This document shows, piece by piece, positions 1 through 9,494 of a DNA stretch of 64,000 nt. The stretch covers positions 1 through 64,000 of the forward strand of contig JAISOV010000046.1 of NCBI GenBank assembly GCA_031275405.1, in the 5' to 3' direction. The stretch's first letter is position 1; each line of letters starts with the position of its first letter. Origin of the DNA: Clostridium sp. (lineage in GTDB: Bacteria; Bacillota; Clostridia; Lachnospirales; Lachnospiraceae). The notes under the pieces are model-generated. The model did not search any database and was not told the origin of the DNA. It saw only the letters and a list, made by a program, of their open reading frames with translations. The position numbers and the translations under genes were made by a program.

Positions 1-140
1 GCCGTGACATCCGTATCACAAAGAACGGCTGCCTGACGTTTCTGCTGCGGACTAGCCACGTTTGCGTTGAGTCAGTCAGCCGTCCCTCGTTGGCGGCATT
101 CATTTGGCGCAGAGGTAAGGCAGCCAACCTGATTTGTTGA
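1..140. other. left edge, no gene recognised
   Basis: One plus-strand frame stays open across most of this stretch and ends in TGA near base 140, but it has no start inside the window and its translation resembles nothing I recognise. It could be the 3' end of a gene beginning to the left. It also lies downstream of the minus-strand amidase gene, where a terminator might be expected, but I see no convincing stem with a T-run. Confidence 0.3.
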
Positions 141-1196
141 TCAGCCCATGCTGAATATGATAAATCCATTGCTTGGTGAATATGCACTCAATTTGTCAGT
201 GAATGTACTATGCGTGTGAGCCGATACGATAAAATCATTGTTTGCAGCATCATATCCCACAATCAGCAAAGTATGATAGGCGGAACCATTTGGCAGCAGC
301 AACGAGATGGCATCTCCTTGATACCCATAAGTATAGGACGCCTGACCGACAGACGTAAACGTGCTATACGAAACTTTACTCTGCCAGTACGACTTAAACG
401 CGTTGGCGCCTCTGTGCGTGGAGGATACATTCGTGGTGTTGCAGGTATTCCCATATGAATACCAGTTAGCCCAGTCCGCTGCTTTGGCTGCGGAAACGCT
501 GGACGCGCTTACATTGTACGCTTTGCCGCCGGCATGGATACACTGCGATACAAAATTTGCGCAGTCGCCGCCAGATGCGCTCCAGTCGGGGTAGTCAGGA
601 TTATAGCTACCGTCTGCATAGTATTGTTCCGCATAACTGACGGCAGCCGTTCTGCTATAGTTGGCGCGAACAGCTGGTTTCACGGAGAAAGCCGGGAAAT
701 CCTGGCTGATCAACGCATACGTTGTTTCTTCTATATACCAGTCTACCAGACCCAAGTCCACATCTTCCAGTTCGGCAATTTCTTGGTAATGGTCTTGCAG
801 AAAAGCCAGGTTATATTCCATGTTTTCTTCGTCGGTGGTTTCTCCTAGCTCATTGATCAAGTCAATGATGTAAGCTATTCTCTCCAAGTATCTTTCATAG
901 ACGTCGGAGGCTGCCGAACTTGAGACAGACGAAGAAGAAAGGGAATTGCTGAATGACGACGGCGCAAAATATTTTTCACATGTGTCGATAATAAGCTGAT
1001 CCCGCTCTTCTTCCGACAAAGACCTGCTGCCGAACAGTTCGTCGACTTTATCCTCGGCGAAAGAAATTTCTTCTTGACTTAGTGCGGAACTATCAAATGT
1101 AGATAGATCATTCCTAGCAAAAGCGTTGTGTGGCATCACAGGCAATAAAAATACAGCCAATAGCACATAAATAATTCGTTTTTTCATACGGTTCAT
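141..1196 (-). CDS. secreted amidase-domain (Amidase_6) protein
   Basis: 351 aa. An N-terminal signal peptide (KKR followed by a hydrophobic run, cut near 'HNAFA') predicts export. The C-terminal half, about residues 175-350, matches the putative amidase domain family PF12671 (Amidase_6), a papain/NlpC-like fold. It shows 'YSRTAAVSYAEQYY', the cysteine motif 'GDCANFVSQC' and the histidine motif 'YHTLLIVGY', the likely catalytic Cys-His pair. Residues 40-170 are an acidic, serine-rich helical region of unknown role. The substrate is unknown; a cell-wall or peptide amide is plausible. The ORF begins at ATG 1196 without a strong RBS; the ATG three codons later is an alternative. It is monocistronic behind its own promoter (1252-1280). 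Its base composition is more AT-rich than most neighbours. Confidence 0.8.
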   Translation of the reverse strand: MNRMKKRIIYVLLAVFLLPVMPHNAFARNDLSTFDSSALSQEEISFAEDKVDELFGSRSLSEEERDQLIIDTCEKYFAPSSFSNSLSSSSVSSSAASDVYERYLERIAYIIDLINELGETTDEENMEYNLAFLQDHYQEIAELEDVDLGLVDWYIEETTYALISQDFPAFSVKPAVRANYSRTAAVSYAEQYYADGSYNPDYPDWSASGGDCANFVSQCIHAGGKAYNVSASSVSAAKAADWANWYSYGNTCNTTNVSSTHRGANAFKSYWQSKVSYSTFTSVGQASYTYGYQGDAISLLLPNGSAYHTLLIVGYDAANNDFIVSAHTHSTFTDKLSAYSPSNGFIIFSMG

Positions 1197-1251
1197 GCTC
1201 TTTTCACGGTGCTGTTACATCATTTAGCATATAATTTATTAATGCGTTTTT

Positions 1252-1280
1252 ATGGTAACATCTCTCGACTGGCTTGTCAA
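1252..1280 (-). promoter_or_regulatory. sigma-A promoter of the amidase-domain gene
   Basis: Read on the minus strand, TTGACA (1275-1280) and TACCAT (1252-1257) are separated by exactly 17 bases. The -10 lies about 55 bases upstream of the start at 1196. The spacing and the perfect -35 make this a strong candidate. Confidence 0.75.
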
Positions 1281-1319
1281 CCATTTTTTTCAAAATCTTC
1301 TATTTTTTTAGGAAAAATT

Positions 1320-2798
1320 TCATGTGTCCATACCGGGCATGGAAGGCACCTGTCCCAGCTGTTCTTTGAGGGATCTGCTGATCCTTTTGCGGGTCAGCTC
1401 CACCAAGCCGAGGGGCGTCATGTCCACGACAACCGTCTTGGTATGGTCTTTCTGTACCAGGAGTTTCAGCCGCTGTAAAAGCGTTTCTTCCTGCTCCTTC
1501 GTCTGCATGTTGATGAAGTCAATGAGGATGATACCGGATAAATTACGCAGACGAAGCTGTAAGGCGACTTCCTGCGCCGCTTCCAGGTTCATGCGCAGGA
1601 AAATTTCTCCGGCACCCTTTTTCGCGCCGCCCGTATATTTTCCGGTGTTCACGTCAATGACCGTCAAGGCTTCGGTCGATTCGATCACCAGATAGCCCCC
1701 GGATTTGAGCCAGACCCTTGGCGTCAAGGCTTCTTTCAGTTTCGTTTCTACGCTGTAGAGCTTGCCCAAGGAATAATCCGGATCCTGGTAGAGCCGGATC
1801 CTTTTATTTTTATCAGAAAGAAAGGGGCTGTTCTGAAAAAAAACGGATAATTCTTGGTAGAGTTCGGGCAGATCGGTCACGATTTCCGAATATTCCGCCT
1901 CGTCTGTCTGGTTCAGCACCGCCTGATATGGCTTAGGCGCTTCCCACAGGCAGGTGAAACAGGGACGGTATTGTGCCGTCTGGTACAGCCGCCGCAGTGT
2001 CCGGCGTAGTTCCCGGTATTCCGCCAGAAATTCCCCGTTGCCCTCCGGCACCTGATCTCCCGCTTGGGTTCGGACGATCAGGCCGAAGCTGGGCATTTCC
2101 ATTTCTGGCCGCCCCTGCGATGTCCTGGCGGGAAACGACTGTTCCGGCGGTTCGGTCTGGGAATCCGGGAAGAGCCAGTCCTGCCGGACGTTGCCTGCTT
2201 GGTCTGTGATTCCGGCTTCCAGCAGCATCTGGCGCAGCTGCTTTTTCCGGTGTCTGGGAATCTTGGAGGAAATATTTGCTTTGGTTTTTCCCGCCGCCAG
2301 GACGACCAGGCGTCCGCTCAAAGAGATTTCGGTGGTGAGCGAGGCCTGTTTGGTCTTCACGGCTTCTCCCGCGATCTGCACGATCAGTTCATCGCCCTCC
2401 AGAATCCGCCCGTCATAGCTGCGGTTGAGCAGGAAAGGAGGGGTACGATGCGTATGGGCAAAACCATCCAAGGAGAGAAAGCCAAGTTCCTCTCCCGCGA
2501 TCTCCACAAAACAGGAGCTGATATTTTTTACCACCTTCTTTACCTTACCGATATAGACGGAGCCGATCCTGCCCGAGGGAGCCGACGTTTCAAAAGCGGA
2601 AGCCGCTATGAGACGCTGGTTATGCAGGAGGAGGGAAAGCAATTTCCCTTGGTACCGCGTGAACAGCAGTTTCCCGTCGGAATATTTCTGGAAAGGATGT
2701 TCCCGGCAAGAATAAGCGCCGGGATTTTCAGCCGCCGAAGCGGAGTCCACATGAATCCGGGCGTCCGGCGGAATGGAATGGTTGACGTTACGGCTCAT
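1320..2798 (-). CDS. rng: ribonuclease E/G family protein
   Basis: 492 aa from the ATG at 2798; the longer tracked ORF is only an upstream open frame over the neighbour. An S1-type RNA-binding region 'GSVYIGKVKKVVKNISSCFVEI' lies near the N-terminus. The RNase E/G catalytic core follows, with the metal-binding aspartates in 'VIDVNTGKYTG' (about residue 380) and 'ILIDFINM' (about 425), then 'LVELTRKR'. The family cleaves single-stranded RNA in rRNA and mRNA maturation. The protein stops 17 residues after TRKR, so it lacks the usual CPxC zinc-link; another frame there would encode 'CLPCPVW' (see findings). Its start overlaps the end of the TIGR03936 gene by 11 bases, which implies translational coupling. 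Confidence 0.88.
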   Translation of the reverse strand: MSRNVNHSIPPDARIHVDSASAAENPGAYSCREHPFQKYSDGKLLFTRYQGKLLSLLLHNQRLIAASAFETSAPSGRIGSVYIGKVKKVVKNISSCFVEIAGEELGFLSLDGFAHTHRTPPFLLNRSYDGRILEGDELIVQIAGEAVKTKQASLTTEISLSGRLVVLAAGKTKANISSKIPRHRKKQLRQMLLEAGITDQAGNVRQDWLFPDSQTEPPEQSFPARTSQGRPEMEMPSFGLIVRTQAGDQVPEGNGEFLAEYRELRRTLRRLYQTAQYRPCFTCLWEAPKPYQAVLNQTDEAEYSEIVTDLPELYQELSVFFQNSPFLSDKNKRIRLYQDPDYSLGKLYSVETKLKEALTPRVWLKSGGYLVIESTEALTVIDVNTGKYTGGAKKGAGEIFLRMNLEAAQEVALQLRLRNLSGIILIDFINMQTKEQEETLLQRLKLLVQKDHTKTVVVDMTPLGLVELTRKRISRSLKEQLGQVPSMPGMDT

Positions 2799-3657
2799 AT
2801 GGTTTTTCTCCCACGATCTCTGTTCCGATGCTGTCCAAAGGGATGAACGCCCGTGTGCTGTGTGCTGCCTGTGCCTCCTGGGGGATCGGTGTCTCACGGA
2901 TGGCTTGCGCTTGGCGAATGCTCTGAGTTCCATGGACAGTCCCTAGTCCATGGACAGTCCTTACTCCATGGACAGTCCTTACTCCGGCACAGGTCTGCAT
3001 TTCTTCCAGACAGTCGGTGTAAAGTTCTTCGCGGGTCATCTGTAACGCGTTTTCTTGCAAGGATTCCCCATAGTGTGACACAAAGGCTTCCATCAGCAGA
3101 GACGGCTTGATGTGTCCGGCACTGGAAGCGTCTAAAAATAGGGAAATTTCCCCGTTCTCCAGAACCGTCCATTCGAAGATGCCCGGCTTCCCATCGACTT
3201 CCCGGCTTCCTTTTTTGGTTTCTTTCAGGATCCAGATCTGTTCCTGACGACAGAACTCGTCCAGTTTCTCCGGATAAGGAAACATCGGTTCCCTGCCCTC
3301 CCGGAAAGAAACCGTATATGCGGCGGCCGCCACGCTTGCCATGGCATTCCTGGCGCCGGGGGGCAGTTTTTTCACGGAGGTCACTTCTATGCCTGGAACA
3401 CTGGCCTCGTTCAGGCGCGCCGCCATATCCCGGCTGTCCGTCACGCTGTGTACCTCTATGTCCAGATATTCCCCGTTGCTCTCCGTCCCTACGCCCAGCG
3501 CGGAAGCGAAGGACATGACCGGATGGGGGCTGAAACCGGAAGTAGAAGCAATGTCGATCCCGGCCCGCCGGACTGCTTTCTGGAAAAAACGCATGACGTC
3601 CAGATGGCCGAGGAAACGAACCGCCCCGAATTTGCGGAATTTTATGCGTAGTTTCAT
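2788..3657 (-). CDS. TIGR03936 (DUF2344) radical SAM-associated protein
   Basis: 289 aa. The N-terminus 'KLRIKFRKFGAVRFLGHLDVMRFFQKAVRRAGI' followed by 'TSGFSPHPVMSFASALGVG' is the hallmark of DUF2344/TIGR03936. This family is encoded next to, or fused to, the TIGR03960 radical SAM protein, and its biochemical role is not established. The last about 65 residues are not part of the conserved domain. They hold the TVHG minisatellite and a low-complexity Q/A-rich stretch. The ATG overlaps the stop of the upstream TIGR03960 gene (ATGA), so the two are co-translated. The 3' end overlaps the RNase E/G start. This radical-SAM / DUF2344 / RNase E/G triad is, to my knowledge, a common arrangement in Clostridia. 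Confidence 0.88.
   Translation of the reverse strand: MKLRIKFRKFGAVRFLGHLDVMRFFQKAVRRAGIDIASTSGFSPHPVMSFASALGVGTESNGEYLDIEVHSVTDSRDMAARLNEASVPGIEVTSVKKLPPGARNAMASVAAAAYTVSFREGREPMFPYPEKLDEFCRQEQIWILKETKKGSREVDGKPGIFEWTVLENGEISLFLDASSAGHIKPSLLMEAFVSHYGESLQENALQMTREELYTDCLEEMQTCAGVRTVHGVRTVHGLGTVHGTQSIRQAQAIRETPIPQEAQAAHSTRAFIPLDSIGTEIVGEKPYEP
2929..2982. repeat. 18-bp tandem repeat inside a coding region
   Basis: Three consecutive 18-base units of the type tccatggacagtccttac (the first differs at the last bases). Each unit equals six codons and gives a repeating TVHGVR/L peptide in the C-terminal tail of the TIGR03936 protein. The unit contains the palindrome CCATGG. It keeps the frame, as expected for a coding minisatellite. 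Confidence 0.9.
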
Positions 3658-5582
3658 GGCTTCCTACCGTTCCTTTCCAAGAAATCCTTATCGGAAGCTG
3701 CCAGGCAGCCAAACCGGCTTGCTCCGCAGCCGCTGCATTTTTCACGGCAGTTTTCGGTGGTTTCCTCCCGTTTGGATTTCAGCCATTCCCGCCGCAGGAA
3801 TTCCTTGGTTACGCCGCAGTCGATAAAATCCCAGGGGAACTTCTCGTCCATGCCCCGTTCCCGCGCCGTGTAGAAATCCGCCGACAAGCCGCAGTCCGCG
3901 AACGCTTCCAGCCACTTTTCATTCCGAAAATACTCGCTCCAGGAATCATAGAAACAGCCTTTTTCATATGCCTTTAAGAGGACTTTCGACAGCCGTCTGT
4001 CGCCCCTTGCCAGCGCGCCCTCCAGGACGCTTGCGTCGGCTTCGTGCCAGCTGTATTTGATGCACTTCTGATTCCGCTGAGCGGCAACGGCTTTCTTGGT
4101 CTGGTAGGACTTGTCCAGAAACTCTTCTTTCGTACACTGCCTTGCCCACTGGAACGGGGTAAAGGGCTTCGGCACAAAGAAGGAGGTGCTGGTCACGATC
4201 TGCACTCTCTTGCCGATACGTTCTTCCCGGGGAACCTCGTCGTAAAAAACAGCCGCGATCTCATTGGAAAGTTCCGCTATGCCGCGAATATCTTCTTCCG
4301 TTTCCGTGGGCAGCCCCAGCATGAAATAAAGCTTGATCCGGTTCCAGCCGCCCCGGAAAGCCAGCGCCGCCCCCTGCAAAATGGCGTCTTCGGTCAGCCC
4401 TTTGTTCAGGACATTGCGCAGCCTCTGGCTCCCGGCTTCCGGGGCAAACGTCAGGCTGGACTTGCGCACGTCCTGCACCTTGCTCATCACGTCCAGCGAA
4501 AAGGCGTCGATCCGCAGAGACGGCAGAGAGATATTGATCTTCTTTTGCGTACATTCTTCTATCAGGAAATCCAGCAGTTCCGGCAGCTGGCTGTAATCGC
4601 TGGAACTCAAGGAGCTTAAGGAAATTTCCTCATGTCCGGTATTTTTGAGTATTTCTAACGCATACTGTTTCAGCGTATCGGCGTCACGTTCCCGGAACGG
4701 ACGGTATACCTGTCCCGCCTGGCAGAACCGGCACCCCCGGATACAGCCCCGTTGGATTTCCAGAACCACCCGATCCTGAGTGACTTTCAGGAAAGGGACC
4801 ACCGGCTTCTTCGGATAAGGCGCGCCGGACAGCTCCGTCACGATTTCCTTGACGACCATGGGAGGAATCTGTTCTTCGGTGGGCAAAAAAGAAGCCAGCG
4901 TTCCGTCTTCCCGGTACTCGGCCTGATAAAAACGGGGAACATACAGGCCGGGAAGCTGTGCCGCCCGGCGCAGGAACTCCGTCCGTCCGCAGTTCTGCGC
5001 CCGACATTCCCGGTAAAGCGTTATGAGGCTCCGGTACTGCGTCTCCCCCTCGCCGATGTAGAAGAGATCAAAAAAGTCGGCAAGAGGCTCCGGATTATAG
5101 GTGCAGGGTCCTCCGCCGATGACAATCGGACACTCCTCACCGCGTTCGCGGGCCAGCAGGGGGAGCCGGGCCAGATCCAATATCTGTAAAATATTGGTAT
5201 AACACATTTCATACTGGATGGTGATACCCAGGAAATCAAAGTCTTTGATGGGATCCTGGGATTCCAGCGCAAAAAGAGGGATGCCTTCCCGGCGCAGGAT
5301 GGCGTCTAAGTCCACCCACGGGGAATACACCCTCTCGCACCAGACGGCTTCCATGGAATTGAAGCTGTCATAGAGAATCTGGATCCCCAGATGCGACATC
5401 CCGATCTCATAAACATCCGGAAAACATAGGGCAAAGCGGACGTCCACTTTCGTTTTCTCCTTGACGACGGCGTTTACTTCGTTGCCGATGTAGCGGGCTG
5501 GTTTTTCAATTTTCATTAAAATATCGTCTGATAACGCAAGGCGTGCCATTCCGTTTTCCGAAATCCTTTCTGCGGGAACCAT
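3654..5582 (-). CDS. TIGR03960 B12-binding radical SAM protein
   Basis: 642 aa. The N-terminal half ('EKPARYIGNEVNAV', 'GMSHLGIQILYD', 'PIVIGGGPCTYNPEP') is the cobalamin-binding-like domain. The radical SAM iron-sulfur motif CxxxCxxC appears as 'GCIRGCRFCQAG' near residue 280, followed by the barrel. The C-terminus is cysteine-rich ('CREKCSGCGASRFGC'), perhaps binding another cluster. The family is conserved in Firmicutes but its substrate is unknown. The start is uncertain: the ATG at 5582 has AAGGG only two bases away, and the ATG at 5549 is an alternative. The stop overlaps the TIGR03936 start, so the two proteins probably work together. Confidence 0.88.
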   Translation of the reverse strand: MVPAERISENGMARLALSDDILMKIEKPARYIGNEVNAVVKEKTKVDVRFALCFPDVYEIGMSHLGIQILYDSFNSMEAVWCERVYSPWVDLDAILRREGIPLFALESQDPIKDFDFLGITIQYEMCYTNILQILDLARLPLLARERGEECPIVIGGGPCTYNPEPLADFFDLFYIGEGETQYRSLITLYRECRAQNCGRTEFLRRAAQLPGLYVPRFYQAEYREDGTLASFLPTEEQIPPMVVKEIVTELSGAPYPKKPVVPFLKVTQDRVVLEIQRGCIRGCRFCQAGQVYRPFRERDADTLKQYALEILKNTGHEEISLSSLSSSDYSQLPELLDFLIEECTQKKINISLPSLRIDAFSLDVMSKVQDVRKSSLTFAPEAGSQRLRNVLNKGLTEDAILQGAALAFRGGWNRIKLYFMLGLPTETEEDIRGIAELSNEIAAVFYDEVPREERIGKRVQIVTSTSFFVPKPFTPFQWARQCTKEEFLDKSYQTKKAVAAQRNQKCIKYSWHEADASVLEGALARGDRRLSKVLLKAYEKGCFYDSWSEYFRNEKWLEAFADCGLSADFYTARERGMDEKFPWDFIDCGVTKEFLRREWLKSKREETTENCREKCSGCGASRFGCLAASDKDFLERNGRKP

Positions 5583-5612
5583 ATCCCTTATAGGATCATG
5601 TAGGTGTACCCC

Positions 5613-5981
5613 TTAAGGAACCGTTTCCTCCATAAACTCTAAAGTGCTGACATCCACGTCTTTTTCTAAATAGGTAAAAATGTCGGCGGCGTTCAGCCCC
5701 CAAAATTCCTGATCTGTCATATCCAGAATCAGGATTCCGAACAGAAGCGCCAAGGCAACCATCAGGCGGAACCGCAGCGAAGAGAACTGCCCTGTCCGGG
5801 AGGCTGTCTCATGTTCCGCCCAGGCGCCGGAGTAAGCCATGCCTGGCTCCTGTTGATAGGAGGCGGCAGTCTGTCCGTACAGGATCCGCTCCCTGTTGAC
5901 CAGATCATATTGATTCCTATGGTATTGAGAACGAACCTGCTGTATCAGCTGGAGCTTTTTGTCAACCGTAATATCGCTCAT
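5613..5981 (-). CDS. hypothetical single-pass membrane protein
   Basis: 122 aa with no family I recognise. Residues 1-70 are hydrophilic ('VRSQYHRNQYDLVNRERILYG' suggests a helix). One membrane segment follows ('LRFRLMVALALLFGILILDM', about 72-91). A short acidic tail includes 'EKDVDVSTLEFMEE'. The RBS AGGAAAG lies ahead of the ATG. It sits between hisIE (81 bases upstream) and the TIGR03960 gene (30 bases downstream), so it may be the last gene of the his transcript. It could be an envelope or sporulation-associated small protein, but nothing in the sequence decides this. Confidence 0.65.
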   Translation of the reverse strand: MSDITVDKKLQLIQQVRSQYHRNQYDLVNRERILYGQTAASYQQEPGMAYSGAWAEHETASRTGQFSSLRFRLMVALALLFGILILDMTDQEFWGLNAADIFTYLEKDVDVSTLEFMEETVP

Positions 5982-6062
5982 CCGTCTTTCCTGGAACTAG
6001 AATGCTGTTCCGCAGCCATTTTTCTCTTTACCATAAAATATGCGGTGGACAAAAAGATAGAA

Positions 6063-7367
6063 CTAACGGTGGGCCAGTTCCGCAGTAATCTCATCCCAAG
6101 TGATTTCCTTCTCCGCCATCAGCACCATCAGATGGTACAGGAAATCGCCGATTTCATATTTGATCTCGTTCGGGTTAGCGTTCTTGGCCGCGATGACGAT
6201 TTCCGTGGCTTCTTCCCCGAGCTTCTTTAAGATTTTATCCAAGCCCTTGTCAAACAGATAATTGGTGTAGGAACCTTCTTTCGGGTGCCGCTTCCGGTCC
6301 TGGATCACAGCGGATACCTTTTCAAAGATCATCAAGGGATCTGCGCTTCCCGGGGTTTCTTTTTTTACGATTTCATGGAAAAAACAGCTTCTGGAGCCGG
6401 TATGGCAGGCGGCCCCCACCTGTGAAACCCTGGCTAAGATGGTGTCCATGTCACAGTCGGCGGTGAGCGACCTCACATACTGAAAATGACCGCTGGTGGC
6501 TCCCTTGAGCCACAGTTCCTGGCGGCTCCTGCTGTAATAAGTCATCGTTCCGGTCGCAAGGGTCTGCTTATAGGCTTCCTCGTTCATGTACGCTACCATC
6601 AGAACCTCGGAAGTCCTGTCGTCCTGCACGACCACCGGAACCAGCATTTCCGCATTCTTCTGAAAGTCCGTCCACCGATAGGCGGCGCTCAGCGGATCCG
6701 TCAGGATCCCGTTTTCCCGGCAGAGTTTTTTCAACGCTATGATTTCTGCGGCATTGTCATTGATGGTATTGCCCGTGACGCCGCACACCTGACTGTAAGC
6801 AAAAATCTGCATGAGTTTATTCAAGGCGATCTGGTTCACCTGTACCAGAAAAGGCAGGGCAGTCAGCCGCTGCGTCTCCCGGATCTGATGGGGGTTCATC
6901 AGAAGCAGGGAGGAAAGGTGTTTTTCAATGGTTCCCCGGTGTTCCTCCAAGACCTTGGGAGCCTGATAAGAGGCCATCAGCTTCTCCTTGCCGAACCGCA
7001 GGCTTGCCTCTTCGGTCAAAAGGATGTTGGACTCTTTCTCATAGTCCAGCACGGCTTTCTTACATCCGGCATAAAGGATCTTCTTAACGTCTTCCAGCCG
7101 CCGGACAGATCCCGCGCCCATGACGTCGATCTCCACCGCCGCGCAGATTGCGCGGAGAAGGTCGAGCGCTTCCTCGTGAGCGGCGTCCTTCCGGTCCGCT
7201 TCCTCCGTTTCCGACAGATCGAAGACGAGAAGTTCGTCCGCCTGATGCCGACTGTAATATTTTGCCAGTTCAACCGGATCGGTCGCGGTCACGGAAGTAT
7301 CTTCCAGACTCCTGACCGCCTTGGTACGGTATAAATAAATGCAAGGGATGAATTTTTTGCTTCCCAT
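6063..7367 (-). CDS. hisI: HisIE with an N-terminal degenerate HisA/HisF-like domain
   Basis: 434 aa from the ATG at 7367, which has GGGAG just upstream; the tracked ORF starts earlier at a TTG inside the RBS region. Residues 1 to about 225 resemble a HisA/HisF half-barrel protein, but the family's 'IPCLDV' is replaced by 'IPCIYL', removing the catalytic aspartate. From about 240, phosphoribosyl-AMP cyclohydrolase (HisI) follows: '[12 protein letters not shown]', '[16 protein letters not shown]', 'DCDMDT' and 'AACHTG'. From about 340, phosphoribosyl-ATP pyrophosphatase (HisE) follows: '[24 protein letters not shown]'. It performs histidine biosynthesis steps 2 and 3. It lies 13 bases after hisD. 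The role of the N-terminal domain is unknown. Confidence 0.9.
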   Translation of the reverse strand: MGSKKFIPCIYLYRTKAVRSLEDTSVTATDPVELAKYYSRHQADELLVFDLSETEEADRKDAAHEEALDLLRAICAAVEIDVMGAGSVRRLEDVKKILYAGCKKAVLDYEKESNILLTEEASLRFGKEKLMASYQAPKVLEEHRGTIEKHLSSLLLMNPHQIRETQRLTALPFLVQVNQIALNKLMQIFAYSQVCGVTGNTINDNAAEIIALKKLCRENGILTDPLSAAYRWTDFQKNAEMLVPVVVQDDRTSEVLMVAYMNEEAYKQTLATGTMTYYSRSRQELWLKGATSGHFQYVRSLTADCDMDTILARVSQVGAACHTGSRSCFFHEIVKKETPGSADPLMIFEKVSAVIQDRKRHPKEGSYTNYLFDKGLDKILKKLGEEATEIVIAAKNANPNEIKYEIGDFLYHLMVLMAEKEITWDEITAELAHR

Positions 7368-7380
7368 AACTCTCCCATCT

Positions 7381-8682
7381 TTATGTCGGTCTTTCAAATC
7401 TTACCCGAATGCTGTTGGCGTGCGCTGCCAGGCCTTCTTTTTCGGCAAAGCTCTCAATATCCTCGTGGACTTTGGAGAGGGCGTCCTTGGAGTAGCAGAT
7501 GATACTGCTCTTCTTGAGGAAGTCGTCCACGTTGAGCGGGGAAAAAAATTTCGCCGTGCCGTTGGTGGGCAGGATGTGGTTAGGCCCGGCGTAGTAATCC
7601 CCCAAAGGTTCGGAAGAATATTCCCCTAGGAAAATCGCTCCCGCGTTGCGGATACGGGTCATGGTATCGAACGGATGACGGGTGAAGATCTCCAGATGTT
7701 CCGAAGCGATTTCGTTTGCGGCGGCGATGGCTTCGTCCATATCCGGCGCCACCAGAAGATACCCGTAATTGTCCAGAGCTTTCCGGATCATCTGCGTTCG
7801 CCCTAAGCCAGGGAGGAAAGCTTCCACTTCGTCCGATACTTTTTCCGCTAATTCCCTGGACGTGGTGATCAGAACGGCGCTCGCCAGCTCGTCATGCTCC
7901 GCCTGGGAAAGGAGATCCGCCGCGATGTAACGGGGATTTGCCGATTCGTCCGCAAGCACCAGTATCTCGCTCGGCCCGGCAAGGGAATCAATGCCGACAT
8001 TGCCGTATACCGCTTTTTTTGCCAGAGTCACATAGATGTTTCCGGGTCCGACCACTTTCTGTACGCGTGGAACGGACGCCGTGCCGAAAGCCATGGCGGC
8101 GACCGCCTGCGCTCCCCCCGCCTTATAGATGGCGTCCACCCCGGCCATATCCGCGACCGCCAAGGTTTCAGGGGGGATCAGGCCGTCTTTTCCCGGAGGA
8201 GTCAGCATGATGATTTCTTTCACGCCCGCGACTTTCGCCGGAAGGACGTTCATCAGGACACTGGAGGAATACGCCGCTTTTCCGCCGGGAACATAGACCC
8301 CCACCCTTTCAATCGGGCTGACTTTCATCCCCAGAACGATGCCGTCCTCTTTCGTGTCGAACCAGCTGCTGCGAAGCTGCTTGGCATGGAAAGCGCGGAT
8401 GTTTTGCGCCGCCCTGCGGACGATTTCCAGAAAACCGCTTTCTTCCAGAGCGGCATAAGCCTGCGCGATTTCTTCCCGGCTTACGCGGACGTTTTCGGCG
8501 GATAAGCGGAAATGGTCAAACTGCCAAGTATATTCAAAGAGCGCTTCGTCGCCTCTTTCCCTGACCTGCCGGACGATGCGGCTGACAGCTTCTTCATATT
8601 CCGGATACTGGGCGGGGCTGCGTTTCAACAGGTTTTCCAAGATTTCCCGAGTCGTTTCTCGGGTCAGTTCTACGATTCTCAT
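7381..8682 (-). CDS. hisD: histidinol dehydrogenase
   Basis: 433 aa from ATG 8682; the tracked GTG two codons earlier lies within the AGAGGTG ribosome binding site. It oxidises L-histidinol to L-histidine with two NAD, the last step of the pathway, in the cytoplasm. Family blocks are clear: '[28 protein letters not shown]', '[12 protein letters not shown]', '[18 protein letters not shown]', '[13 protein letters not shown]' and '[17 protein letters not shown]', including the zinc-ligand His and Gln residues. The length is normal for the family. Third gene of the his operon; the 143-base gap after hisG is the only long one and contains a GC-rich inverted repeat near 8702-8730. Confidence 0.97.
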   Translation of the reverse strand: MRIVELTRETTREILENLLKRSPAQYPEYEEAVSRIVRQVRERGDEALFEYTWQFDHFRLSAENVRVSREEIAQAYAALEESGFLEIVRRAAQNIRAFHAKQLRSSWFDTKEDGIVLGMKVSPIERVGVYVPGGKAAYSSSVLMNVLPAKVAGVKEIIMLTPPGKDGLIPPETLAVADMAGVDAIYKAGGAQAVAAMAFGTASVPRVQKVVGPGNIYVTLAKKAVYGNVGIDSLAGPSEILVLADESANPRYIAADLLSQAEHDELASAVLITTSRELAEKVSDEVEAFLPGLGRTQMIRKALDNYGYLLVAPDMDEAIAAANEIASEHLEIFTRHPFDTMTRIRNAGAIFLGEYSSEPLGDYYAGPNHILPTNGTAKFFSPLNVDDFLKKSSIICYSKDALSKVHEDIESFAEKEGLAAHANSIRVRFERPT

Positions 8683-8825
8683 GTTCACCTCTTTGAGCGG
8701 GAGAGCCGGCAGTCTGCTGCCGGCTTCGGCCGGTGTGGGTATCTGTCCGGAAGTCCTTCCCCGGCTTCGGCGCCTGTCGCCGGAGATGGATCCCGTGTCC
8801 GCGTGTCCACAGGCTTCCTCCGAGT

Positions 8826-9494
8826 TCAGCCGGGCTGGCAGCCGCGTATGTCGGCGATGAGTTTCCGGATTCGTTCCGTTTCCATCTGGATGCTGACCGG
8901 GTTGACGATCATCCGGGCAGAAAGCGGGCAGATCTGTTCCAGCACTTCCAGTCCGTTTTCCTTTAGCGTCGAACCGGTTTCCACGATGTCCACGATGACA
9001 TCGGCAAGCTCCACCAGCGGCCCGAGTTCCACGGAACCGTTCAGCTTGATAATATCAACGGTCTGGTGCTTTTTATTATAAAAATAGTCCTTGGCGATAT
9101 TGGGATACTTGCTTGCCACTCGGATCCGTTCGTGACTCCGCAGCTGCTCCCTTGCGGAAGCCGGGCCGCAGACGCACATATGGCATTTGCCGAAGCCAAG
9201 ATCCAGTACCTCATAGACATTGCGGTTTTCTTCCAAAATGGTATCTTTCCCCACCACTCCGATGTCCGCTGCCCCATACTCCACATAGGTCGGCACGTCC
9301 GGCCCCTTGGAAAGGAAGAAACGCAGTCGTTTCTCCTCGTTGAGGAAAACCAGTTTCCGGGAATGCCTGTCTTTCATTTCCTCACAGGTGATTCCGATCC
9401 GGGACAACAGATCCATTGTTTCCTGGGCGAGCCGCCCTTTTCCCAATGCCAAAGTCAGGTAATTGTCTTCGCCCGTTCCTGCTTCCGGTTTCAT
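8826..9494 (-). CDS. hisG: ATP phosphoribosyltransferase, short form
   Basis: 222 aa. 'LTLALGKGRLAQETMDLLSRIG', 'FLSKGPDVPTYVEYGAADIGVVGKD' and the PRPP-binding loop 'ADVIVDIVETGSTLKENGL' identify HisG. It lacks the C-terminal regulatory domain, so it is the short form that needs HisZ for activity and histidine feedback. It catalyses the first step, ATP plus PRPP to phosphoribosyl-ATP. Its ATG overlaps the hisZ stop (ATGA), matching the need for stoichiometric HisZ-HisG assembly. Confidence 0.97.
   Translation of the reverse strand: MKPEAGTGEDNYLTLALGKGRLAQETMDLLSRIGITCEEMKDRHSRKLVFLNEEKRLRFFLSKGPDVPTYVEYGAADIGVVGKDTILEENRNVYEVLDLGFGKCHMCVCGPASAREQLRSHERIRVASKYPNIAKDYFYNKKHQTVDIIKLNGSVELGPLVELADVIVDIVETGSTLKENGLEVLEQICPLSARMIVNPVSIQMETERIRKLIADIRGCQPG

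Noticed and set aside
2894-3745. 283-aa ORF overlapping TIGR03936
   Set aside because: Another frame of the same region; the family match is clearly to the 289-aa frame.
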